A stretch of 64,000 nt of DNA from Ferruginibacter sp. (GTDB lineage Bacteria > Bacteroidota > Bacteroidia > Chitinophagales > Chitinophagaceae). The stretch lies in NCBI GenBank assembly GCA_028288705.1, contig JAQBNH010000007.1, forward strand, positions 558,001 to 622,000, in the 5' to 3' direction. A program made the translations under genes and the position numbers. The notes beneath the pieces are model-generated. The model was not told the origin of the DNA. It worked only from the letters and a program-made list of their open reading frames with translations, and ran no database searches. Shown in pieces: positions 9,043 through 18,195 of this stretch (its first letter is position 1; every line of letters starts with the position of its first letter).

Positions 9043-11115
9043 ATGAAATATTTGCTTTGCTCAGCTGTACTGCTGGCCATTTTCTCTACGACTATCGCAC
9101 AAAAAACGTTTCAACCACCGGCAACGGCGGCAATACCTGTTCGCGATACGTTGCATAACGTTGTGCTGACGGACGATTATCGCTGGCTGGAAGACAAGGC
9201 AGATCCTAAGGTGGTCGCGTGGACGAAAGCTCAACACGACTACACGGTTGAATACCTGAACGGCACGCAAAAAACACATGCCGGACTGAGGGAAGGAATT
9301 GCGGCCTATATTGATATGGATTATGAAGGGCCGCTGGCGAAAGAAGGCAAACGCATTTTTCAGACGACGAAGAAAAAAGGCGATAAGCAATACAAATTAT
9401 ATACGATCCTTAACGGAAAAAAGAAACTAATCTGGGATCCCGTGACATTGGATACTTCAGGGAAAACATCCACTACCGCTGTTGCTTATTCCTATGATGG
9501 GGAAAAAGCCGCGATCAGTGTTCAGAAAAGTGGCGCTGAAATTTCAACTTTATACATTATCGATACGCGCACCGGGAAATTGATTGCCGGTCCTTATACG
9601 AATCTTGGCGGATTCGACTGGACTAAAGATCAGCAACACGCTTACATTTCGTTACGAAGTCAAAATGATATTGATAAGCAATTGCCTTTAAAGCATTATT
9701 TGTGGACCGTTGGGACCCCGATTGAAACTGCGCAATTCGTGGGAAGTACAGCAGATGCAAAAAACAGTTTTTATATCTATGACAACAGGTACAGCAATGT
9801 AAGTTTTTCAGGTGAGAGTGATTTTTACAGCAACAATACAAAGATGTTTACCACAGGCGATTTAAAATCTGCGGGAAAACTTATTTACGAAAGCAAAAAA
9901 TCAGCTGCCTATCCTGAGGCGATCGGCGATAAATTATACATCTTCACAAACGATAACGCGCCAAACTACCGGTTAATGGTAGCCGATAAAAATAATCCTG
10001 AATATAAAAACTGGAAAGAGCTGATCCCGCAGGGAGAAACCGTGATGCAGAACGCTGTGATCACCAAAAACAATATCATCATCCAGGATAAAAAAGATAT
10101 ACAGAGCCGCCTCACATTGTATGACCTTGATGGAAGAAAATTACGGCAGGTGGAATTGCCCGAAATTGGCAATGTGGCATCGATCGGCTATGATCGCGAA
10201 GAAGATTCTGTTTACCTGACCCTCAATAATTTTACCAGCACGCCGAAAACATTTGTTGCCTCTGCAAATGATTTTAAATGGCGCTTGTTTTACCAGCGCA
10301 TCATGCCAATCGACATGAGCAATATTGCCGGTGAAATTCATTTTTACACATCAAAGGACAGCACAAAAGTTCCTGCCTTCATTGTACATCGTAAGGATAT
10401 AAAACTGGATGGAAATAATCCTGTACTGCTAACTGCCTATGGTGGCTTTAATTCGGGCATCAATCCGCGTTTTTATGGCTTTTACTCCACTTTTATCAAT
10501 GCCGGTGGCATCGTTGTAGAAGCGGGAATCCGTGGCGGAGATGAGTATGGCGAGAGCTGGCACCGCAACGGGATGCTGGCGAACAAACAAAATACTTTTG
10601 ATGACTTCAATAGTTGCGCGGAATGGCTGATTCGGGAAAAATATACCAATGCCAAAAGGATCGTTGCCATGGGCGGAAGTAATGGCGGATTGCTGATGGG
10701 CGCGGCTGCTACGCAACGCCCGGATTTGTACAAGGCCATCGTTTGCCAGGTGCCTTTACTGGATATGATCCGTTACCACAAATTTTTAATTGCCCGTTAC
10801 TGGATTCCAGAATATGGTGCTGCCGAAGACGAAGAACAATTCCGCTGGCTGCTCCGTTACTCTCCTTATCAAAATATTCGTAAAGGCGTGAGTACCCCAA
10901 CAATGCTGGTAACTGCAGGCGCCAATGATACGAGGGTAGACCCGATGAATGCAAAAAAATTCGTGGCCGCCTTACAAAATAATGCAGGCCAGGTGAACCC
11001 TGTAATGCTGTACATGGACTTCAACAGCGGGCATGGATCCGGGCAAAGCACCAAACAATCCATTGACAACTGGACCTTCCAATTTGAGTTTATCATGAAC
11101 CAACTCGGTATGTAA
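9043..11115 (+). CDS. prolyl oligopeptidase, S9A family, exported
   Basis: 690 residues from the ATG at 9043. An upstream in-frame TTG (9007) is rejected because it would precede the signal peptide and overlap the promoter. Signal peptide: residues 1-19, ending in TTIAQ. The N-terminal peptidase/propeller region starts at PPATAAIPVRDT and DDYRWLED. The C-terminal alpha/beta-hydrolase domain carries the catalytic triad S546 (GGSNGG), D629 (NDTRVD) and H664 (GHGSG). The enzyme cleaves short proline-containing peptides after Pro, here probably in the periplasm. The DUF5995 gene follows after 2 bases and is probably co-transcribed. Confidence 0.96.
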   Translation: MKYLLCSAVLLAIFSTTIAQKTFQPPATAAIPVRDTLHNVVLTDDYRWLEDKADPKVVAWTKAQHDYTVEYLNGTQKTHAGLREGIAAYIDMDYEGPLAKEGKRIFQTTKKKGDKQYKLYTILNGKKKLIWDPVTLDTSGKTSTTAVAYSYDGEKAAISVQKSGAEISTLYIIDTRTGKLIAGPYTNLGGFDWTKDQQHAYISLRSQNDIDKQLPLKHYLWTVGTPIETAQFVGSTADAKNSFYIYDNRYSNVSFSGESDFYSNNTKMFTTGDLKSAGKLIYESKKSAAYPEAIGDKLYIFTNDNAPNYRLMVADKNNPEYKNWKELIPQGETVMQNAVITKNNIIIQDKKDIQSRLTLYDLDGRKLRQVELPEIGNVASIGYDREEDSVYLTLNNFTSTPKTFVASANDFKWRLFYQRIMPIDMSNIAGEIHFYTSKDSTKVPAFIVHRKDIKLDGNNPVLLTAYGGFNSGINPRFYGFYSTFINAGGIVVEAGIRGGDEYGESWHRNGMLANKQNTFDDFNSCAEWLIREKYTNAKRIVAMGGSNGGLLMGAAATQRPDLYKAIVCQVPLLDMIRYHKFLIARYWIPEYGAAEDEEQFRWLLRYSPYQNIRKGVSTPTMLVTAGANDTRVDPMNAKKFVAALQNNAGQVNPVMLYMDFNSGHGSGQSTKQSIDNWTFQFEFIMNQLGM

Positions 11116-11117
11116 AT

Positions 11118-11870
11118 ATGCAACGGGCAGCGAGTATCGATGAAGTTATTGCACAACTGGAATCCATTATTGCCACCTGCAGCACGCAAAATAGCCGCAT
11201 TGGTTTTTTTGCTGTGTTGTATTTGCAGATGACGCAAGCTGTGGCCAGGGGAATCAATGAAAATTTTTTCGAAGATGGCGAGCGCATGTCAAGGCTCGAT
11301 GTGAATTTCGCCAATCGTTACCTTGATGCCTGGTACGCCTATACGCACAAGGAACCTTGTTCAAATGCCTGGTGTAAAGTATTTGATGCTGCAGAAAATA
11401 AATCGCTGATCGTACTGCAGCATCTCATCCTGGGTATCAATACGCATATCAATCTCGACCTCGCCTTAGCCGCGGCAGCTACAACTCCGGGAGAAAAAAT
11501 CTTCTCGCTAAAAAATGATTTCGCTAAAATAAATACGTTGATTGAAGGACTTGCAGAGCGCATGCAAATGAAGCTGGAAAAAATCTGGTGGCCTTTAAAA
11601 TTTCTTAAAAAGATCAGTAATAAAAAAGAGGAAGCCCTGCTCAACTTCAGTATAACGAAAGCGCGGGAAGTTTCTTGGGCGAATGCCCAGGCGCTTGCTA
11701 TGATTGAGGGAGATGCAGCAAAAAGATATACGTCGGGAATTGACGGCACTGTCAGTAGCATTGCTGAAAAAATAATCTCGCCTGGTGGTTTTACAACGCT
11801 ACTCCTTTATCCTGTACGCTGGCTGGAAACAAAAGATGTAGCCGCAGTGATCAGGATTTTACAAGCCTGA
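11118..11870 (+). CDS. DUF5995 family protein
   Basis: 250 residues, mostly helical, no signal peptide. The family signature is HLILGINTHINLDLALA near residue 100, with His and Asp residues that could bind metal. The N-terminal helix (SIDEVIAQLESII) and a basic WWPLKFLKK segment near residue 155 are also seen. The function of DUF5995 proteins is not established. The gene starts 2 bases after the peptidase stop, so the two are probably translated from one mRNA. I infer nothing more about its job. Confidence 0.8.
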   Translation: MQRAASIDEVIAQLESIIATCSTQNSRIGFFAVLYLQMTQAVARGINENFFEDGERMSRLDVNFANRYLDAWYAYTHKEPCSNAWCKVFDAAENKSLIVLQHLILGINTHINLDLALAAAATTPGEKIFSLKNDFAKINTLIEGLAERMQMKLEKIWWPLKFLKKISNKKEEALLNFSITKAREVSWANAQALAMIEGDAAKRYTSGIDGTVSSIAEKIISPGGFTTLLLYPVRWLETKDVAAVIRILQA

Positions 11871-11914
11871 GGCGTTGGCACAATTTTTAATATATATTTA
11901 TTAAAACAACCGAT

Positions 11915-12031
11915 ATGAACAAATTAGTAAGAGGGCTGATCGCCGGGTATGGAGCAAAAAAATTAGGTGGTGGCTGTTTAAGCACCGTTGTAATTTTCTT
12001 TATTATCTGGTATGCCCTGGAAAGATGTTAG
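11915..12031 (+). CDS. 38-residue single-pass membrane miniprotein
   Basis: ATG at 11915, TAG ending at 12031. The peptide has a basic start (MNKLVRGL), a glycine-rich block with small-residue spacing (GYGAKKLGGG, residues 11-20) and one hydrophobic helix (STVVIFFIIWYAL, 23-35). The upstream sequence is A-rich, as is usual for start regions in this phylum, and a terminator follows 67 bases on. I recall similar glycine-rich miniproteins in related genomes but cannot verify that here. Function unknown. It could be chance, but composition and flanking signals favour a real gene. Confidence 0.6.
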   Translation: MNKLVRGLIAGYGAKKLGGGCLSTVVIFFIIWYALERC

Positions 12032-12098
12032 CAGATCGTTCTACAAATAAGCAGCTGTGAAGAAAGCAGACTTTATATTTTCCTTCCCTGCTAAAAAT

Positions 12099-12129
12099 AA
12101 AAACCGGATCATAAACCCGGTTTTTATTT
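12099..12129. terminator. bidirectional terminator between the miniprotein and DJ-1 genes
   Basis: 9-bp stem AAAAACCGG / CCGGTTTTT with a 9-base loop, with A-rich and T-rich flanks that serve both strands. It sits between convergent genes. Confidence 0.85.
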
Positions 12130-12145
12130 TACTTGTTCTTAATAT

Positions 12146-12727
12146 TTAATCTGCCGGAGATGCCATGAAGGAATTTGTTGTGCGGTGCCGGCCTTCCGCA
12201 ATTTCCTCGATCATCTTTTTATTGAACGCGGGTAAATCTTCCGGGCTCCTGCTTGTTACAAGGCCATTATCAACCACTACCTCTTTATCTTCCCAAATCG
12301 CCCCTGCATTTTTTAAATCTGTTTTAATAGAAGGGAACGATGTCATTTCGCGTTGAACCAACATGCCGGTTTCTATCAATAATTGTGGGGCATGACAAAT
12401 CGCTGCAACAGGCTTACCAGCTTCCAGGAATTCCTGCGCAAAATTGATGTATGCTTTATGCCTGCGCATCTGGTCAGGATTGATCACACCGCCAGGGATA
12501 ACCAACGCGTCGTAATCTTCGCTTGATGCCGTTGCGAGATCCGCATTTACGTCTAGTTCTATCGACCAATGATCATGATCCCAGCCTTTCACTTTTCCTT
12601 TTTGCATAGAAACGATCGACACTTTTGCGCCTGCATCTTCTAATGCTTTTTTAGGGCTGGTAAGTTCTACTTCTTCAAAACCGTGATCGGTCAGGATCGC
12701 TACTTTTTTATTACTTAAGTCTGCCAT
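12146..12727 (-). CDS. DJ-1/PfpI family protein (class I glutamine amidotransferase-like)
   Basis: 193 residues, cytoplasmic. The fold is recognisable from the N-terminal KKVAILTDHGFEEVEL (Glu near 18 is the conserved acid), VIPGGVINPD, and the nucleophile elbow AAICHAPQLL with Cys-His near residue 110. It resembles the PfpI/YhbO branch, described as stress-protective and reported as proteases or protein deglycases. Biochemical activity in this branch is disputed, so I leave it at family level. The adjacent lipoprotein gene starts 17 bases upstream of it on the same strand frame order, so they may be co-transcribed. Confidence 0.92.
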   Translation of the reverse strand: MADLSNKKVAILTDHGFEEVELTSPKKALEDAGAKVSIVSMQKGKVKGWDHDHWSIELDVNADLATASSEDYDALVIPGGVINPDQMRRHKAYINFAQEFLEAGKPVAAICHAPQLLIETGMLVQREMTSFPSIKTDLKNAGAIWEDKEVVVDNGLVTSRSPEDLPAFNKKMIEEIAEGRHRTTNSFMASPAD

Positions 12728-12744
12728 AAAAATGATTATTTGAA

Positions 12745-13242
12745 TTAATTATTGATTACGGTTTCCTGATAAAATACCGAATACCATTTTCCATTTCTTT
12801 TTACGTAAGTGGATGATGCCGCTACATTGGGTGTCCATGGTACGCCATTTTGATCGAGAATATCCTGCTGCAGTTCGTAATAAATTATCGCGACATCCTC
12901 CGTAACAGTTTTCACGCGGATATTGTACATCCTGTAAGAGTTAACCGTGCTTTGTTGAAACATTTGCACCGACTCGTTTGGATGTACAATATTCTTTCCG
13001 AAGAAACCAATATAATCATCCGCGAGGATTTCACGCATGGCTGCCAGGTTTTTGAGTTTCGCAAATTCCCAGGTACTGCGTTCCCGGTCGATGATATATT
13101 TATTATCAGCAGCGGAGATCACCGGCACCTTTACCACATTGGCATTGGTAGTTGTGGTAGCTGTTTCGGTGTTATTCGGCTTACAGCTGAACAAGCTGAA
13201 TGCTGTGAGTAGCGTTAGAGCAAAACTTTGTGCGTATTTCAT
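12745..13242 (-). CDS. lipoprotein with DUF4440 / NTF2-like domain
   Basis: 165 residues from the ATG at 13242; a longer in-frame GTG/ATG extension is rejected because the signal peptide starts here. Lipoprotein signal with lipobox FSLFSC and Cys near residue 20, then a short Thr/Asn linker. A DUF4440/SnoaL-type domain follows (RSTWEFAKLKN, ILADDYIGF, AIIYYEL, NGKWYSVFYQET). Such domains bind small ligands or act as accessory domains; the role is unknown. It lies 17 bases upstream of the DJ-1 gene on the same strand and is divergent from the next lipoprotein gene. Confidence 0.85.
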   Translation of the reverse strand: MKYAQSFALTLLTAFSLFSCKPNNTETATTTTNANVVKVPVISAADNKYIIDRERSTWEFAKLKNLAAMREILADDYIGFFGKNIVHPNESVQMFQQSTVNSYRMYNIRVKTVTEDVAIIYYELQQDILDQNGVPWTPNVAASSTYVKRNGKWYSVFYQETVINN

Positions 13243-13358
13243 GAAAGAGGTTTTAGTTTTGAGATTGTATAACCAATCTATCCAAAAACCTTGCCTAGCG
13301 GTTATTGGGCACGTGGTTTGAACCAAAGCCGGAACAACTGGTAAAAAAAATCATCAAC

Positions 13359-14036
13359 ATGAGAATGACCACCTGGGCAATTATTTTATTGATGTTGAGC
13401 TGCAAGCAGAAAGATCAAAAGCTCGTCGCAACTACTGCAACCACCGATACGATAGCATCCATCGCTTCACCTGTTCATCAGGATACGGTGTCTATGACAG
13501 ATACAACTGCGGAACCGGCAAAAGTGCCTGTGAACCGTTTAATCGTACCCGGCGTTTCAATTGGTATGATTGCCTTGGACGAACCCGGTGAAGATGTTCA
13601 GAAAAAACTGGGCACCGCGGATGACGGCGATGCGGCGATGGGCAAATCCATGGGAATCTGGTATTCAAAATCGAAAGCGGCAGACGGCACACGATATAGC
13701 ACCACGATCTACTTTGTAGCCAACTATGGGGGCAAAGACGAAAGAAGCCGCGCCAAACAAATGCGCATCACATCACCATTTTTCATGACGGCAGAAAAAA
13801 TATCCTGTGGAAGTTCCTTAGCCGCGATACAGCAATTTTTCCCATTAGTAAAAAAAGCTGCCCGGTATCCTTCCCCGGTCAATAAGAAGATGGTTTACGT
13901 GTATGATGATGAAAAGGGAGGTATTGCTTTTGAGGTCAACGACAAAAATCAGTGCGTGGGTATTGCTATTCACTTGCCCGGTACGCAAGCTTTTGCTACA
14001 TACCTCGAATTTTTCAGCGGGTTTGAACGCCTGTAA
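13359..14036 (+). CDS. putative lipoprotein, unknown function
   Basis: 225 residues from ATG 13359, with a second possible Met two codons later. The lipobox LLMLSC places the acylated Cys near residue 15, followed by a Thr/Ala-rich linker to about residue 60. The soluble part begins VPGVSIGMIALDEPGEDVQKKLG, reminiscent of modules with a repeated GISLG-type opening that precede small beta domains, and ends in a compact region (EKGGIAFEVNDKNQ). I do not recognise the family. The longer frame from 13305 would put 18 charged residues before the signal and is rejected. It ends 2 bases before the convergent next gene. Confidence 0.75.
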   Translation: MRMTTWAIILLMLSCKQKDQKLVATTATTDTIASIASPVHQDTVSMTDTTAEPAKVPVNRLIVPGVSIGMIALDEPGEDVQKKLGTADDGDAAMGKSMGIWYSKSKAADGTRYSTTIYFVANYGGKDERSRAKQMRITSPFFMTAEKISCGSSLAAIQQFFPLVKKAARYPSPVNKKMVYVYDDEKGGIAFEVNDKNQCVGIAIHLPGTQAFATYLEFFSGFERL

Positions 14037-14038
14037 CT

Positions 14039-14566
14039 TTAATCGAAATAAATGTCAATATAGCTGGTATTGCCAGTGTTGCAGGTGGTCATATCCTGCA
14101 GCCGCCAGTACTTCCGGTTTTTTGTGCTGAGAAAGACCTGTGAACCCTTCTTCTCACAAACCTCGCCACCAGTCCCTGTAGTAGTTGAAAATATTATTTC
14201 GCCTTCAAACAGCAACTTATCTGCCTGCGCCATTTTTATTTTACCATTAATTTTTAAATAGCCTTCGCTGCTTTGTTGTTCGCCACGGATGCTCAGCCAT
14301 TCCGCGTCGTCAGTCTTATTGATAAATGCTATTCCCGGCGCAGATTTATTAAATAATAACCACTGCAAACTTAAACCATGGCGGCCGGTTCGAAGACCAG
14401 TTTTGGTGCTGTCAATTTTAACTGGCTTTTCATTGGCCGCTTGGGGAGAACCATCTTCTTGAATTGTTACCGCAGTATCAGCAGGACTTTTTTCCATAAC
14501 TGTCTTATTTTTTTCCTGCCGGCCACAGGAAGACAATATAGCCAGCGCAAGCAATATCTTTTTCAT
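14039..14566 (-). CDS. putative lipoprotein, unknown function
   Basis: 175 residues from ATG 14566: a basic MKK start, hydrophobic run and lipobox ILSSC (Cys near 14). A longer frame starting at 14671 would add 35 basic residues and run through a terminator, so it is rejected. A low-complexity linker is followed by a beta-rich domain (GLSLQWLLFNKSAPG, SEGYLKINGKIKM) and a C-terminus with two Cys residues (VCEKKGS, MTTCNTG). No family recognised. It lies just past the terminator of the amidohydrolase gene, so it should have its own promoter. Confidence 0.7.
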   Translation of the reverse strand: MKKILLALAILSSCGRQEKNKTVMEKSPADTAVTIQEDGSPQAANEKPVKIDSTKTGLRTGRHGLSLQWLLFNKSAPGIAFINKTDDAEWLSIRGEQQSSEGYLKINGKIKMAQADKLLFEGEIIFSTTTGTGGEVCEKKGSQVFLSTKNRKYWRLQDMTTCNTGNTSYIDIYFD

Positions 14567-14606
14567 AACCGGTTTTAATAAATAATAGTGCCTGAATTCT
14601 CTGCAT

Positions 14607-14632
14607 AAAAAAAGCCCCCGTTTTTCGGAGGC
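14607..14632 (-). terminator. intrinsic terminator of the TolB/amidohydrolase gene
   Basis: Read on the minus strand: a 7-bp stem GCCTCCG / CGGGGGC (one G-U pair), an AAAAA loop, then seven T residues, starting 8 bases past the stop codon. Confidence 0.85.
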
Positions 14633-14639
14633 CTTCTTC

Positions 14640-17600
14640 TTAATCAAGATCCTGTGCGTTTGTTTTATCATTCGTTATCCCGTCTGACCAGGGAAAAGCT
14701 GTAGCATTCTTCCGCATTTCCCAATAAAATTTTCCCCTGGGTTTGTTATTGTTGCCGATCTCATTCATGAGTTCCGCATCATACAACCGGCCGTTTACCA
14801 TCGTCATCCGGATACTTTCGGTATTATAAATATCTTCCAGCGGATTTTTATCCATTACGATCAGGTCGGCCAGTTTACCAACTTGTAGAGAACCAATCCA
14901 GCTATCCAAACCGAGGCTGCTCGCCGAGTTCATGGTGGCTGTTCTTAAAGCTTCCAGGTTTGTCATTCCACCCTGCTTCATCATCCAGATCTCCCAATGC
15001 GCGCCGAGGCCCTGTAATTGACCGTGCGCACCCATATTCACTTTTACCCCGGCATCGCTTAATTTTTTAGCCGATTTCGAGATCAGGATATGGCCGTTCT
15101 CATATTCTTCTTCCGGTAACATCGTGCGAAAACGACTGCGTGTGTCAATCACTGAGCGTGGCGTAAAACGAAGTAGTTTTTCTTTCTCCCAAACGTTTGT
15201 GTGCTGGTACCAGTAATATTCACCGCTTGGTGCGTTGTAAGAAACAATCAATGTGGGTGTATAGGCTGTTTGCGAATTTTTCCAGAGGTTGATCACATCA
15301 TCATACAATACGCCTACCGGCACATTGTGTTCGATCGTTGTATGGCCATCCATGATCATCGCCATATTGTGATAAAAAAACGAGCCGCCTTCGGGCACGA
15401 CTTCCATTTTTAATTCCCGTGCCGCCTGGATGATCATCTGGTTCTGTTCGCGGCGTGGCTGGTTATAACTTTTTACACTAAATGCTCCATAAGCTTTTGT
15501 CCTTCTTAAGGCGCTCCTGGCATCATCTATTGAATTGATCACTGCTTTAAAATCGCCATCTGCACCATATAATATCGTACCCGTACTGAAAATTCTCGGG
15601 CCTACCATTTCTCCCGCCTTAACCAGTTCGCTTTGTGCAAATACCATTTCGCTGTTGGCAGAGGGATCATGTGCTGTAGTTACGCCGTAAGCCAGGTTGG
15701 TATAATAAGGCCAGTGTTTCTGCGGCGTAAGACCGCTGCGGAAATGGCTTACGTGGGCATGTGCATCAACAAAACCGGGCATGATCGTTTTGCCATTGCA
15801 ATCAATAACTTTTGCTCCGGCGGGAATGCTTACATCTGTTCCAACAGCTTTGATCAGGTTGGCCTCTACCAGCACCGTTCCTTTTTCAATTACTTCATCG
15901 CCATTCATCGTGATGATCCTGGCGTTGGTAAATGCAACCATGCCTGTTGGTTTGTCCGTCTTCATTTCTAAACCAATGGCGATTCCCGACTCCGGCATTT
16001 TAAATAAACTGTCGGGTTGATTCGCGATAAATTCAAATCGTTCTGCCAGGTTGATTGTGTAGTACTGGTCGCCTAACGTGTAATGCAATAATTTTTTGTA
16101 ATTGCCCCAATGCAAATTGATGCCGGCATCACGACTCACTTTCTTAACAGGGATCGCAGTACTGCCTGCAGAAAGATCGATCGTTTTGCCCGTTTGCGGA
16201 AAGGCGGCAACATACACTTCATGTAAATCTACAAAGGCGACCCAGTTTTCATCCGGGGATACCACGAACTGGCTGCCATACGTACTCTTGAAGATTATTT
16301 TCTCATCGCTCCCATCCAGTTTATAACTTCCAAATGAACTTCTGTTCAACTGATAATAGAGCCGGTCACCTGCAGCATTAAATTTAGCGGCCTCACCTTT
16401 AGCACTTACAAACTGTGGCTTGCCGCCATTTGCTTCCAGCAGGTAAACGCCTGTTTGCGCGGTGTACGACGGACCCATGACATTATCGCCATCGTCTTTA
16501 TTAAACACGATCCATTTCCCATCTGGTGAAAAGGATGGTGTCCGGTAGATCGCTTTCTCCGTGGTAATTTTTACCGGGCGGCTGCCTGCTGCCATTGATA
16601 ATTTATGTATCGCGCCGGCGGCCGTATCATTCCAGCTAACATATACGATCGAATTTCCATCCTTTGAAAATGATGGTTCTGCTTCTTCATCTAGACTATT
16701 TGTGAGGCGCGCCGGTTTTCCTGCGGGTAATTGTTTTTTCCATAAATGTCCTAACGCTACAAATAACAATTGTTTGCCGTCAGGAGAGGTAACGGCGTTC
16801 CTGATAACATGAACATTAAAAGAATCCGGGTTAATGTCTTGTTTAAATCTCACCGCATCCGTAATGCGTTGTTTCACCTGGCAGCTGAAAGGGATTTCTG
16901 TAGCGGAATTAGTGGCATTGATATCCAGTTTTAAAATTTTTCCGCCGCTCCAGATGATGATATTTTTATCATCCGGTGTCCAGTTATAATTTGTATACAC
17001 ACCGAATGTTGTCCAGGCTTCCTGCTGATCCTTTGTAAGTTTATCATACACCGGCCATTCTTCCCCGGTTTCCAGGTTGCGCAGGTAAATCACTGATTTT
17101 GTTCGGACGCGTTTTACAAAAGCCATTGTTTTTCCATCATGGGAAATTTGCGGACGAACGGCTCCGCCCGGCCCGCCAGTAACATTTTCGCTGATTCCTT
17201 TTTCACGATCAAATCTTTTTATCACGAAGATCTGGTTGTTGGGGTCTTTATTATACTGGAAAAATCCGCCGGGGTACACATCTTCGCTGTAATAAATAAA
17301 TTTTCCATCGGGTGAACTCCAGGGTTCGTTCAGATCCTGCTGGTCATTTTTACGGGGCGTCAGTTGTAACCCGTCACCACCACTGATATGGTAGATCCAT
17401 AATTCACCAGCTCCCAGTGAACGGCCGGAGGTGAAATGTTTGCGGGCCACGATGTATTGTCCATCCGGCGTCCAGCTCGCATTATTTAACAAGCGGAAAG
17501 TTTCTTTGGTGATTTGTTTCGCATGGCTGCCATCGCGGTCCATCATCCAGATATTGTCTCCGCCGCCGGCATCAGAAGTAAAGAGGATCTTCCTTCCATC

Positions 17601-17882
17601 CGGGCTAAACCTTGGTTGCACTTCAAATGCCATTCCCTGGCGCAAAACTTTTGCCGTTCCGCCTGTTACGGGCATGATGTAGATATCTCCCAGGAGGTCG
17701 AACGCGATCTCTTTGCCATCGGGCGAAATATCCAGGTTCATCCACGTGCCTTCTGTAACGGTGAAGGCAACGTCTTTGCCAGGCGCACCGGGGTTATTTA
17801 CATCCCATTTAGGTTTATCCTGGGCCGTTACCTGTAATAAACAGAGGACAAAAAATGCCGGCAACAATCTTTTTAAAAACAT
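14640..17882 (-). CDS. exported fusion of TolB-like beta-propeller and amidohydrolase
   Basis: 1080 residues with a signal peptide (1-20, ending VTAQ). Residues about 40-640 hold repeated TolB/WD40-like blades (ISPDGKEIAFD, FSPDGRKILFTS, SSPDGKFIYYS). From about 650 an amidohydrolase of the imidazolonepropionase-like type follows: a beta cap (VAFTNARIITMNGDEVIEKGTV split around MNG), the metal site GFVDAHAHVSHF, and the C-terminal cap LADLIVMDKNPLEDI. Family knowledge: metal-dependent hydrolysis of amide or ester bonds on cyclic or peptide-like substrates, probably in the periplasm; the propeller may gate access. It has its own terminator. The domain order is seen directly, the substrate is unknown. 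Confidence 0.93.
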   Translation of the reverse strand: MFLKRLLPAFFVLCLLQVTAQDKPKWDVNNPGAPGKDVAFTVTEGTWMNLDISPDGKEIAFDLLGDIYIMPVTGGTAKVLRQGMAFEVQPRFSPDGRKILFTSDAGGGDNIWMMDRDGSHAKQITKETFRLLNNASWTPDGQYIVARKHFTSGRSLGAGELWIYHISGGDGLQLTPRKNDQQDLNEPWSSPDGKFIYYSEDVYPGGFFQYNKDPNNQIFVIKRFDREKGISENVTGGPGGAVRPQISHDGKTMAFVKRVRTKSVIYLRNLETGEEWPVYDKLTKDQQEAWTTFGVYTNYNWTPDDKNIIIWSGGKILKLDINATNSATEIPFSCQVKQRITDAVRFKQDINPDSFNVHVIRNAVTSPDGKQLLFVALGHLWKKQLPAGKPARLTNSLDEEAEPSFSKDGNSIVYVSWNDTAAGAIHKLSMAAGSRPVKITTEKAIYRTPSFSPDGKWIVFNKDDGDNVMGPSYTAQTGVYLLEANGGKPQFVSAKGEAAKFNAAGDRLYYQLNRSSFGSYKLDGSDEKIIFKSTYGSQFVVSPDENWVAFVDLHEVYVAAFPQTGKTIDLSAGSTAIPVKKVSRDAGINLHWGNYKKLLHYTLGDQYYTINLAERFEFIANQPDSLFKMPESGIAIGLEMKTDKPTGMVAFTNARIITMNGDEVIEKGTVLVEANLIKAVGTDVSIPAGAKVIDCNGKTIMPGFVDAHAHVSHFRSGLTPQKHWPYYTNLAYGVTTAHDPSANSEMVFAQSELVKAGEMVGPRIFSTGTILYGADGDFKAVINSIDDARSALRRTKAYGAFSVKSYNQPRREQNQMIIQAARELKMEVVPEGGSFFYHNMAMIMDGHTTIEHNVPVGVLYDDVINLWKNSQTAYTPTLIVSYNAPSGEYYWYQHTNVWEKEKLLRFTPRSVIDTRSRFRTMLPEEEYENGHILISKSAKKLSDAGVKVNMGAHGQLQGLGAHWEIWMMKQGGMTNLEALRTATMNSASSLGLDSWIGSLQVGKLADLIVMDKNPLEDIYNTESIRMTMVNGRLYDAELMNEIGNNNKPRGKFYWEMRKNATAFPWSDGITNDKTNAQDLD

Positions 17883-18195
17883 AGCAGTTGATTTGAAGAG
17901 GAAAGATATTAAATCAGCAACGAAGAAGGAATTTTAATGGAAGGGAGGAACGACAAGTTGTGGCAATTTTTTTTAATTTTTGAAATTTTCCACAAAAGTT
18001 GCGCAATTTTTCAGAAAATTAATTTCATGCGCGGGTTTACCATGGGCCATAGAAAAGCTGCTGCTTAAAGTGGCGCCAGGTTTTTTGAACGACTAATGAA
18101 TTCATAAAAAATCAGGTTACAAGGCTAACCGAAATTAAAACCATGGGTTTCAGTCTGCTGCTCAATTTCTATCTTTGCCCACTTAATAATGATAT
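17883..18195. other. divergent intergenic region, amidohydrolase gene / asnS
   Basis: 313 bases with no gene. It contains the asnS promoter (separate entry) and a T-rich stretch with TTTTCCACA, a single DnaA-box-like 9-mer near 17989. TATCTTTC, one base off the -7 consensus, lies on the minus strand near 17902 and may serve the amidohydrolase gene. Confidence 0.45.
18148..18177 (+). promoter_or_regulatory. promoter of asnS
   Basis: TTTC (18148-18151), 18 bases, then TATCTTTG (18170-18177), an exact TAnnTTTG box. The start codon is 18 bases beyond, giving a short leader. Confidence 0.65.

Noticed and set aside
13310-13320. GGGCACGTGGTTT as another parS-like site
   Set aside because: Only CACGTGG fits; flanking bases do not form the 14-bp palindrome seen at the two accepted sites.
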